Position numbers and translations under genes: made by a program. The notes beneath the pieces are model-generated. The model made no database searches and had not been told where the DNA came from. It worked only from the letters and a program-made list of their open reading frames with translations. A DNA stretch of 64,000 nucleotides from JAGVJT01 sp964471225 (GTDB lineage Bacteria; Pseudomonadota; Gammaproteobacteria; Legionellales; Legionellaceae): positions 62,001 to 126,000 of the forward strand of contig CAYYEZ010000026.1 in NCBI GenBank assembly GCA_964471225.1, written 5' to 3'. Of the stretch, positions 9,143-15,881 are shown in pieces (position 1 is the stretch's first letter; each line of letters begins with the position of its first letter).

Positions 9143-10216
9143 CTATTCATCGACGATTCGTCGAGAGACCTCCGCTTTTGACCAATACTCATAAGATTGC
9201 ATTTCTTTTAACCGACTTTCTGTGCGTAAAAATGTTTCTCGCATTGGGCCATTAGGATAAATACCCTCCGGTGTCGTTTCAGCCGAAAGAACAAGACGTA
9301 TCTTTCTGTCATACATCACATCAATAAAATGGATAAATAAAATCGCATGTGTCGTATCATCAGGCGAAATCATCGGTACACGACTGACAAAAATAATGTT
9401 AAATTTATCTGCGAGCTCTAAATAATCTAATTGGCTACGCGGCAAGTTACAAATGACATCAAACTCAAACCACACAGCGATATCACCTTTTTTTCTATAG
9501 AGAATCTCTCGATTTTGTATACAAATTTGGCCCTCTTGTTCGCACGCTCCAGCAAGTTCATCAAACGATTGCTCTAGTAAAACGTCACTTGCAGGATTAC
9601 AAGGTGTCACATAAGTTTTAGGCATACTCATTTTACCTAGGCGATGGTCATCGTGCTCATCTAAAATCATTACATCACAGTGTGTTTTAATGAGCTCAAT
9701 CGCCGGAATAAAACGCTCTCGATGCACACCACCCAGATACAAGTCATCCGGCTTCGTATTTGCTGTAATCACAAAAATAACACCCAGTGATACCAAATGC
9801 TTGAGCAGATCTGCCAAAATCATCGCATCAGCAACGTCATGCACCAAAAACTCATCTAAACATAAAACTCGAATAGAATTCGCGAGCTTTTTAGCCACAC
9901 GAATCAATGGATTAGGCGCACCCTGTACGCGACGTAATTCGGCATCAACTTGCTGCATAAAGCGATGAAAATGAACTCGAGCTTTATGCTTATCCGGTAA
10001 GCTTTCATAAAATAAATCAAGCACATACGTTTTGCCAACCCCCACAGGACCATATAGATAAAGACCCTGGCAACGCTTGTGCCTAAAAAACCAGGTTCGC
10101 TCCTGTAATACCTTAGATAGTTTGTCCAAAGCAATCACAGCCTCGCGCTGTGCATAGGAAGGCTTAATTTCACCAGATTTTATTGCCGCATCATAACGTT
10201 GTAGTAATTGAGTCAT
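9143..10216 (-). CDS. zapE: Cell division ATPase ZapE (AFG1 family)
   Basis: AAA-type ATPase of the AFG1/ZapE family, which in E. coli joins the Z-ring late in division and in mitochondria aids protein turnover. Its 357 aa length is typical. Motifs: Walker A LYGPVGVGKTYVLD near residue 50, Walker B VLCLDEFLVHDVADAM near 115, and sensor ITANTKPDDLY; the family stretch LYLGGVHRERFIPAI follows. Its ATG overlaps the stop of the upstream hydrolase gene by four bases (ATGA), so the two are coupled. Confidence 0.92.
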   Translation of the reverse strand: MTQLLQRYDAAIKSGEIKPSYAQREAVIALDKLSKVLQERTWFFRHKRCQGLYLYGPVGVGKTYVLDLFYESLPDKHKARVHFHRFMQQVDAELRRVQGAPNPLIRVAKKLANSIRVLCLDEFLVHDVADAMILADLLKHLVSLGVIFVITANTKPDDLYLGGVHRERFIPAIELIKTHCDVMILDEHDDHRLGKMSMPKTYVTPCNPASDVLLEQSFDELAGACEQEGQICIQNREILYRKKGDIAVWFEFDVICNLPRSQLDYLELADKFNIIFVSRVPMISPDDTTHAILFIHFIDVMYDRKIRLVLSAETTPEGIYPNGPMRETFLRTESRLKEMQSYEYWSKAEVSRRIVDE

Positions 10217-10857
10217 TTTAAATACTGTGGAATGGTATTTAATAAGCGCTCTTTAAGAGCAATCAACTGACCATGAAAAAAGTGCCCGGCTTGAGGAAAG
10301 CTTAAAACAGGTAGCGTCGCACGCTCTGCAAATTCAAATACGAGTTGTGGAGGAGAAACATCATCTTGCTCACCCTCAACAATAAGCCAAGTCGATGGCG
10401 ACAAAGACCACTCCTCGTAATTATAATGATGCACAGGAGGCGCTATCGTCAGCAACAACGCATGAGGATGCTGGGCTGCGGCTCGATAAGCAACGTAAGA
10501 GCCAAATGAAAATCCAGCAAAACAAACACGGGCCGAAGAAAAATGCATCAAAGCTTGCTCAACAACACAAAGCATATCCTCGCTCTCACCCACACCGTGA
10601 TCATAATGTCCTGGTGTTTGCCCCACCCCACGAAAATTAAACCTAAAACTCGCAATCCCAAGGTCTTTAAAGACACGCGCTAACGTGGTCACCACCTTGT
10701 TTTGCATGGTTCCGCCTTGCAAAGAATGAGGATGTCCTAAAATGGCGACATAATCAGAGGATGCGTTTTCCGGAAGGGTCAGTATGGTTTCTAGCGGCCC
10801 GCTTTTTCCATCTAAGAAAAAAGCATGCTCACCTGGTTTTTGAGGAAATAGATTCAT
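10213..10857 (-). CDS. Alpha/beta hydrolase (serine hydrolase fold)
   Basis: A compact 214-residue cytosolic alpha/beta hydrolase. Visible are the oxyanion region LGHPHSLQGGTMQNK, the RFNFRGVGQTPG strand-loop, the nucleophile elbow GFSFGS (Ser near residue 118), a probable acid in EGEQDDVSPP and the catalytic His in AGHFFHG. This pattern is common in small uncharacterised proteobacterial hydrolases; the substrate cannot be told from sequence. No signal peptide. It is coupled to zapE by an ATGA overlap and lies 82 bases after the secreted-protein gene. Confidence 0.8.
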   Translation of the reverse strand: MNLFPQKPGEHAFFLDGKSGPLETILTLPENASSDYVAILGHPHSLQGGTMQNKVVTTLARVFKDLGIASFRFNFRGVGQTPGHYDHGVGESEDMLCVVEQALMHFSSARVCFAGFSFGSYVAYRAAAQHPHALLLTIAPPVHHYNYEEWSLSPSTWLIVEGEQDDVSPPQLVFEFAERATLPVLSFPQAGHFFHGQLIALKERLLNTIPQYLK

Positions 10858-10939
10858 TATTTTTGTATCAATAGAGAATCTTGTATTTTAATCTTAGCGT
10901 TACTATTTATTCAATCATTGTAAAAAGGTGGGCACACAT

Positions 10940-11437
10940 TTATGGGCAGGTCAAAGTCAAACTAGATGAAATAGACGTAACTTGGCCCGTTCCAGAACAC
11001 GTCCCTGTTGCACAACCTGATGTGGCAGTGCATGCGCCGTTTGACGTAGTGGTATTAAAACGGTCGAAATTTACAGAGCCCGCTGTGGTACCATTCGGAC
11101 AAATCATTCTTGCAAAATTTACTGAGCCTTGAGTAACGATGGGACCATCCGTCGTTGATAAATAGTAAGTGTGAGTGCCGCTTGTAATACCGAAAGTACC
11201 GCTAACCCATGCGGTTCCAGTCGACACGCCCCCTGAGCAATTTGTACTAGTGTAACCTTGCATGCGGGTTTGCGTGATATTCCCGTCTTGCGCAGCGATC
11301 ACTGTGACCGGCGCTGCCGGTGAAGAAAAAAGCGTGTTAGACCACACACTTTGACCTGCAAAAGTGTTGAGCGAGTGTATTAATCCCAAGCAAATAAAAA
11401 GAGCGCGATTAAATTTTTTTATGAGTGCGTTTGCCAT
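10940..11437 (-). CDS. Small secreted Thr/Ser/Gly-rich protein, function unknown
   Basis: I do not recognise the family. The 165 aa begin with a basic, hydrophobic signal peptide (LFICLGLIHSLNTFAG, probable cleavage near residue 28). The mature part is low in charge and rich in Thr, Ser and Gly, with about seven cysteines, three clustered in GACTATSGCATGTCSG, and predicted beta strands (TGTAWVSGTFG, THTYYLSTTDG). That composition suits an extracellular or surface beta-rich protein with disulphides. The ATG is inside the last codons of the preceding 51-codon ORF (19-base overlap), which suggests translational coupling. Confidence 0.6.
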   Translation of the reverse strand: MANALIKKFNRALFICLGLIHSLNTFAGQSVWSNTLFSSPAAPVTVIAAQDGNITQTRMQGYTSTNCSGGVSTGTAWVSGTFGITSGTHTYYLSTTDGPIVTQGSVNFARMICPNGTTAGSVNFDRFNTTTSNGACTATSGCATGTCSGTGQVTSISSSLTLTCP

Positions 11438-11574
11438 AAGCCACCTGTCGCTTCTGCATTGTTTGATGTATTCCCGCCGTGAATATTCGTTTCAATCAAG
11501 CTGACTAAAACAGGCTTAAAATATATTTTTTTCACAGAATCAGTGTCTGTTTTTGGGGGAAGATTTTCGTCCAT
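11419..11574 (-). CDS. 51-codon ORF with a YxxPxL motif upstream of the secreted-protein gene
   Basis: Too short for routine gene calling. ATG 11574 (or ATG 11580, two codons earlier) opens 51 codons ending in TAA at 11421-11419, overlapping the secreted-protein start by 19 bases. The peptide has a charged, Asp/Lys-rich N-terminus, then IYFKPVLVSLIE with a YxxPxL pattern (Tyr18, Pro21, Leu23), then a Gly/Asn/Thr-rich tail (HGGNTSNN, ATGGLW). YxxPxL followed by a small, polar tail is seen in leaders of lasso and related RiPP precursors and in many orphan small peptides. No maturation enzyme is nearby, so a RiPP role is only a possibility. It could also be a coupling peptide. The Shine-Dalgarno is weak. 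Confidence 0.42.
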   Translation of the reverse strand: MDENLPPKTDTDSVKKIYFKPVLVSLIETNIHGGNTSNNAEATGGLWQTHS

Positions 11575-11598
11575 GATCATTTTCTAAGTTTTAGAACT

Positions 11599-11627
11599 AT
11601 TTAAAGGCTTTTGATTTAATCATGCAA
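11599..11627 (-). promoter_or_regulatory. Possible promoter for the 51-codon ORF and secreted-protein gene
   Basis: On the minus strand TTGCAT (11627-11622) and TTAAAT (11604-11599) lie 17 bases apart, 25 bases before ATG 11574. Matches are 3 and 4 of 6. The surrounding 200-base divergent gap (11575-11776) also holds a GGAGTT/AACTCC inverted repeat at 11649-11668; I see no other gene in it. Confidence 0.3.
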
Positions 11628-11776
11628 GAGTTAATTTATACTTCATCAGGAGTTTTTCATTGAACTCCACAAATATTTTGCATTTCTTATCCGATTCGCT
11701 ATCATAAACCTTGCATTGACTCTTTTATGAGCAATGACTGTTCGTCCATTTAAAATTCATAAGGAGGACTTGATCC

Positions 11777-11839
11777 ATGAGACAGGTACCTAAAAAAACT
11801 TGCTTTTGCCTCTCCAAAATCCAGAGAGGTGTCCAATGA
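11777..11839 (+). CDS. 20-codon leader ORF overlapping the panB start
   Basis: ATG 11777 follows a strong Shine-Dalgarno (AAGGAGG, 11760-11766) at good distance and opens a 20-codon frame. It ends at TGA 11837-11839, overlapping the panB ATG (ATGA). The peptide is basic with a TCFC cysteine pair. Its last third reads through the hairpin at 11809-11829 that contains the panB Shine-Dalgarno. A ribosome translating the leader would open that hairpin, so the ORF probably controls panB by coupling or attenuation. No family is recognised and expression is inferred from the layout only. Confidence 0.5.
   Translation: MRQVPKKTCFCLSKIQRGVQ
11809..11829 (+). promoter_or_regulatory. Hairpin covering the panB ribosome-binding site
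   Basis: CCTCTC (11809-11814) pairs perfectly with GAGAGG (11824-11829) around a 9-base loop; two flanking G-U pairs could extend it. GAGAGG is the only plausible panB Shine-Dalgarno, six bases before ATG 11836. The structure would hide it unless the leader ORF is being translated. Confidence 0.5.
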
Positions 11840-12627
11840 ACATCCTAGATTTCAAACGTAAAAAACAACAACATCAAAAAATTACGATGCTCACTTGTTA
11901 TGACTACCCTTCTGCTCGCCTCATCGCGGAGTCTAATATTGATTGCATTCTAGTCGGGGATTCTGTAGCGATGGTGGTTCATGGCCATCCGACCACAGTC
12001 AGTGCAACAATGGAAATGATGGTCATGCATACAGAAGCGGTCGCGCGTGGTGTTGGGAAACAATTCCTCATCAGTGACTTGCCTTTTTTATCTTATCGTA
12101 CAGGCATTGAAACCACAGTCGCTCATGTTGCCCGATTAATGCAGGCCGGAGCCCAAGGCATTAAGCTCGAAGGTGCCGATGAAGATGCATGCGCAACAAT
12201 ACGATATTTAGTTAGCGCAGGAGTCCCTGTGATGGGTCACATCGGTTTAACGCCACAATCAGTGCATCAACTCGGTGGCTGGAAAGTTCAAGGTAAAAAA
12301 GAATCAGAGGCACGTCGACTGCTTGATGAAGCTAAAGCGCTTGAAGATGCGGGGTGTTTTGCAGTGGTTTTAGAATGTATCCCACAGGCTGTGGCAGAAG
12401 CCATCACTGAAATGTTAAGCATCCCTACCATTGGAATTGGTGCAAGTATGGCGACCGATGGTCAGGTTTTAGTTTGGCACGATGTGTTGGGGCTACAAAC
12501 AGAGTATTTACCCAAATTTGTAAAACAATATTTACCGGGTAAAGAAGTCATATTGAACGCCATCAATCATTACGCCGAGCAAGTGCAGCAAGCTGATTTT
12601 CCTGCAGAGGAGCATACGTACTCATGA
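11836..12627 (+). CDS. panB: 3-methyl-2-oxobutanoate hydroxymethyltransferase
   Basis: First step of pantothenate synthesis: adds a hydroxymethyl group from 5,10-methylene-THF to ketoisovalerate in the cytoplasm. I start at ATG 11836 (263 aa, the family length) with GAGAGG six bases upstream; a longer frame from 11800 begins with TTG and adds unrelated residues. Motifs: TMLTCYDYPSARL near the N-terminus, LVGDSVAMVVHGH, GAQGIKLEGAD, GHIGLTPQSVHQLGG and PTIGIGAS near the C-terminus. The panC ATG overlaps its stop by four bases. Translation appears to be tied to a leader ORF and hairpin. Confidence 0.96.
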   Translation: MNILDFKRKKQQHQKITMLTCYDYPSARLIAESNIDCILVGDSVAMVVHGHPTTVSATMEMMVMHTEAVARGVGKQFLISDLPFLSYRTGIETTVAHVARLMQAGAQGIKLEGADEDACATIRYLVSAGVPVMGHIGLTPQSVHQLGGWKVQGKKESEARRLLDEAKALEDAGCFAVVLECIPQAVAEAITEMLSIPTIGIGASMATDGQVLVWHDVLGLQTEYLPKFVKQYLPGKEVILNAINHYAEQVQQADFPAEEHTYS

Positions 12628-13397
12628 AACAATTCGATACTCTCCAAGCATGGATAGAGGAAAGGCAAACTCGCGGAAAAAAAACGCTGGGCTTCGTTCC
12701 TACGATGGGCAATTTACATATCGGCCATCTCTCCCTTATTCGCCGTAGCCAAGAGGAAAATGATGATACCTTAGTCAGCATTTTCGTCAATAAAGCGCAA
12801 TTTAACAATACACAAGATTACGAATGCTATCCCAGAACCCTAGATGCTGACTTAGCATGCCTTAAAGATGCGAATGTCAGCTATTGTCTTTTACCCAATA
12901 TGGATGACATGTACCCGGATGGCTATCGACTCCAGGTGCACGAGACAACAAATCATCAAAAATTGGAAGGCGCACACCGCCCAGGACATTTTACTGGTGT
13001 CTTGACTGTTGTGATGAAGCTTCTCAATCTCGTACAACCAACACATGCTTACTTTGGCGAAAAAGATTTTGAGCAATTGCAATACATTAAAGACATGGTA
13101 AGCGCATTTTTCATGGATGTGAAAATTATCGGCTGCCCCACATTACGCGAAGAAAGCGGCCTTGCTTATAGCTCCCGCAACAATCGATTAAGTAAAGAGG
13201 GTAAAAAAGAAGCTGATGCATTTGCTCAGTGCTTTCATAAAACAGCGCGACTCAGTCTGCATGAAGCCCGACAAGCGCTTGCTGACTTCGATATCGAATA
13301 TCTTGAAGACGATGCCGAGCGACGATTTGCCGCTGTTCGTATTGATGGCATAAGATTGATTGATAACTACGCACTCACGCCTCCCCTGTCAATGTAG
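12624..13397 (+). CDS. panC: Pantothenate synthetase
   Basis: Joins pantoate and beta-alanine using ATP in the cytoplasm. The adenylylating-enzyme motifs are FVPTMGNLHIGHLSL (HIGH-like, about residues 24-38), VSIFVNKAQF, HRPGHFTGVLTVV, YFGEKDFEQL and SSRNNRLS (KMSKS-like). At 257 aa it is slightly shorter than E. coli PanC (283) at the C-terminus, which is common. It is coupled to panB by an ATGA overlap, and its 3' end overlaps the convergent priC-like gene by 23 bases. panD and panE are not in the window. Confidence 0.95.
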   Translation: MKQFDTLQAWIEERQTRGKKTLGFVPTMGNLHIGHLSLIRRSQEENDDTLVSIFVNKAQFNNTQDYECYPRTLDADLACLKDANVSYCLLPNMDDMYPDGYRLQVHETTNHQKLEGAHRPGHFTGVLTVVMKLLNLVQPTHAYFGEKDFEQLQYIKDMVSAFFMDVKIIGCPTLREESGLAYSSRNNRLSKEGKKEADAFAQCFHKTARLSLHEARQALADFDIEYLEDDAERRFAAVRIDGIRLIDNYALTPPLSM

Positions 13398-13923
13398 AAA
13401 GCATACGTTCTATTGAAGATAAATGTGTTTCTACATCATCCAGCGCATGCTGCAGCGTCCGTGCGGCATGCGAATTCTCTTGATTTTGACTGAGGGCACG
13501 CTGAAGCGCTGATTGCTGCAACAAGAGTCGCTTATGTTCTTGACGAACGGACTCCAACCACTGCTGTCTTGTCGCCAACTGTTTCATCTCTACACGGGTA
13601 TGAGTCGTGTTGATTTTTTTTTGCCGATGTTGATGACAAAGCTGCAATAAAACTTGCATCTTTAAATTCACTTGTTTTGCCAGATAAAGTACAACAGGCG
13701 ATCGCTGCTCGGAAGCCTGTTCTAAAAGTGATTTTAAATGCAATAAATCCGAACGAAGTTCATGAATAAATGTTAAAGAGCTTATTGCTTCAGCAAATTG
13801 ACTCGCTCTAAAAAGTCCTTTAGGCAGTTTGACGGAATGAATTTTACCTACTTCATCTAATCGATACTCAAGCTCAGGTAAGCGGTTGGTAAGTGTTTCA
13901 ACAATTTCAATCACCGATGACAT
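13375..13923 (-). CDS. priC: PriC-like primosomal replication protein
   Basis: I start at ATG 13923 (182 aa); a frame to 13995 would add 24 unlike residues. The protein is almost all helix and basic. It shares the PriC layout: LFRASQFAEAI near residue 40, then ELRSDLLHLKSLLEQ, the block PVVLYLAKQVNLKMQVLLQL (compare WLAEHLAAQLEAI in E. coli), and a C-terminal helix pair beginning RQQWLESVRQEHKRL. PriC helps reload DnaB at stalled forks by binding SSB. Identity to E. coli is low, so the call rests on pattern and size; priA at 24.3 kb is consistent. It is divergent from the patatin gene and its 3' end overlaps panC. Confidence 0.55.
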   Translation of the reverse strand: MSSVIEIVETLTNRLPELEYRLDEVGKIHSVKLPKGLFRASQFAEAISSLTFIHELRSDLLHLKSLLEQASEQRSPVVLYLAKQVNLKMQVLLQLCHQHRQKKINTTHTRVEMKQLATRQQWLESVRQEHKRLLLQQSALQRALSQNQENSHAARTLQHALDDVETHLSSIERMLSTLTGEA

Positions 13924-13957
13924 CAGGATGCTCCATGCAGTCAATACTGCATAACAG

Positions 13958-13987
13958 TTGCATTTGGGGGTTTTTTGGGTATATATT
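13958..13987 (+). promoter_or_regulatory. Possible promoter of the patatin-like gene
   Basis: TTGCAT (13958-13963) and TATATT (13982-13987, 5 of 6) are separated by 18 bases. The predicted transcript would start about 30 bases before ATG 14024. By-eye prediction. Confidence 0.38.
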
Positions 13988-14023
13988 CGTAACACACCTA
14001 CTTATTATTGTAATCGTTTTTTG

Positions 14024-15136
14024 ATGGGTAAAATAGCGCTTTATTTGGCAGGAGGGGGAGCACGAGGGGCTTATCAAGCAGGTGTATTAAAAGCCGTGCA
14101 CCAAATCCTCCAGACTCGAGTTTCACCATTCCACATGATTACTGGCGTAAGCGTAGGTAGTATCAATGCCGCGATATTGGCCCAATATGCAAATGATTTC
14201 GCAACAGGCGTGAGCCGCTTAGAAGAGCTTTGGCGCAATATCCACTGCCAGCAGATTTATAACGCAAGTAACTATGCATTGGGTTCGTCGCTTGCGCGAA
14301 ATTTGAGCCACTTTCTCATTCGTCAGCGTAAATCAGGATATTTGCTAGACACGTCTCCTCTTTATCAATTTATTGAAGAAAATGTCGACTTCAATCAGAT
14401 TCGTGAAAATATTAAACATAAATATCTTGAGACATTTGAAGTTATTAGTAACTGCTATGAACTACAACAAACCGTCTCTTTTTATGAACACTACGCACCA
14501 AGCTTCAACGATTGGCATTACCCTCGCCATGCGAGTCAACGCTGCAGTTTCACTACCAATCATATTTTAGCGTCTAGTGCGCTGCCTTTATTTTTCCCAC
14601 CTATCAGCTTGGATGGTTTTAATTACGGTGATGGAAGCATTGGTTTAGTGTCGCCCTTACGCGGCGCGTTACGATTCAACGTCGACAAGATTCTTATTTT
14701 AGGTACACGACAGCAGGCTACTTTACCACATGTTGAAAAATGGCGAAGTTCAGAGATTGGTTTTGCACATATTTTAGGAAACATGCTTAATGGATTATTT
14801 TTAGACAATCTGGACCGCGATATTGAAACAGTCAATCACATGAATGATATCGCACGATTGCTTTCTATCTGGAAAAAGCGCCAATCTCCTTGGCGACCGG
14901 TCGAAACCATGCACTTACGCCCCAGTACAGATGTGGCCTCTATCGCACAAAACAAATACAAGAGCATGCCCACATTATTACGTTTTTGTTTAAACCTACT
15001 CGGCGCGCAGCATCACTCGGGTGATCTATTAAGCTTTTTGCTTTTTGAAAAAGAATTCACTCAAGAACTGATTCATTTGGGGTATCACGACACATTGTCT
15101 AATGCCGCAGCAATACAGACTTTTTTCCAGGACTAA
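14024..15136 (+). CDS. Patatin-like phospholipase
   Basis: A Ser-Asp dyad lipid acyl hydrolase. I start at ATG 14024 (370 aa), placing the patatin oxyanion motif GGGARGAYQAG right at the N-terminus as usual. No Shine-Dalgarno is evident, and a TTG lies one codon upstream. The nucleophile elbow is GVSVGS (Ser near 47). The dyad Asp is in YGDGSIG, where most patatins have DGG or DGA, so DGS is a mild variation. No signal peptide. Patatins are often phospholipases, and in intracellular bacteria some are secreted effectors; the sequence does not show which applies here. The 3' end overlaps aroE by 38 bases. Confidence 0.85.
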   Translation: MGKIALYLAGGGARGAYQAGVLKAVHQILQTRVSPFHMITGVSVGSINAAILAQYANDFATGVSRLEELWRNIHCQQIYNASNYALGSSLARNLSHFLIRQRKSGYLLDTSPLYQFIEENVDFNQIRENIKHKYLETFEVISNCYELQQTVSFYEHYAPSFNDWHYPRHASQRCSFTTNHILASSALPLFFPPISLDGFNYGDGSIGLVSPLRGALRFNVDKILILGTRQQATLPHVEKWRSSEIGFAHILGNMLNGLFLDNLDRDIETVNHMNDIARLLSIWKKRQSPWRPVETMHLRPSTDVASIAQNKYKSMPTLLRFCLNLLGAQHHSGDLLSFLLFEKEFTQELIHLGYHDTLSNAAAIQTFFQD

Positions 15137-15881
15137 GAGGGAAAACACCATGCCAAATGGCAAAAGCTTCCCGCGCTTGCTCAACTAGCATTGAAAAACC
15201 ATCAGAAGCCTGACATCCATGGCTATTCGCCCAATGCATAAACGGTGTATTTTCTTCTGGATGGTAAGTTAAATCGTAACAATAAGGTTTTTGGGCGAGC
15301 CACGCACGTGGCAAAGCTCCAAACTCAAGATTCTTACCCGTCGTGTTGATAACAAACTCAAAATCCGAGACCTCTTCGTCAAAAGATATCACGCCAATAT
15401 TCTCAAAAGTCAAACTTAAACGTTGAGCATGCTCATGCGTTCGATTAGCCAATGTCACACAGGCACCTTTATCTTGTAATGCCGGAATAATTCCTCGTGC
15501 AGCACCTCCTGCACCAAGAATTAAGATACGCGCGCCAGATACATTTCCTAAAACACGACAAAGACCAATACCGTCGGTATTATCTGCGTGCAACATGCCT
15601 TCTTTCATCCAAAGCGTATTCGCTGCACCCGCACGCTGGCAACGTGCGGTACGGATCTCACTCATCTTAAACGCTTGCTCTTTGAAGGGTGCCGTAATAT
15701 TCAGACCAAGCCCGCCTTGCTGAAAAAACAAATGCACGTGTCTTTGGAAATTAGACTCTACAAGAATACGCTCGTATTCAATACATACTCCCACATCGCG
15801 AGCAAACTGTTGATGAATCAGCGGCGATAAGCTATGGACGATGGGATTACCCATCACTGCATATCGCCCGACACTTTTCAC
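15099..15881 (-). CDS. aroE: Shikimate dehydrogenase
   Basis: NADPH-dependent reduction of 3-dehydroshikimate to shikimate in the aromatic amino acid pathway. The 260 aa have VMGNPIVHSLSPLIHQ (substrate binding), NITAPFKEQAF with the catalytic Lys, AANTLW, DNTDGIG, and the Rossmann motif ILGAGGAARGI. The C-terminus carries DGFSMLVEQAREAF. The ATG overlaps the pepN stop by four bases, making it last in rsmI-astacin-pepN-aroE. Confidence 0.95.
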   Translation of the reverse strand: MKSVGRYAVMGNPIVHSLSPLIHQQFARDVGVCIEYERILVESNFQRHVHLFFQQGGLGLNITAPFKEQAFKMSEIRTARCQRAGAANTLWMKEGMLHADNTDGIGLCRVLGNVSGARILILGAGGAARGIIPALQDKGACVTLANRTHEHAQRLSLTFENIGVISFDEEVSDFEFVINTTGKNLEFGALPRAWLAQKPYCYDLTYHPEENTPFMHWANSHGCQASDGFSMLVEQAREAFAIWHGVFPLSPGKKSVLLRH

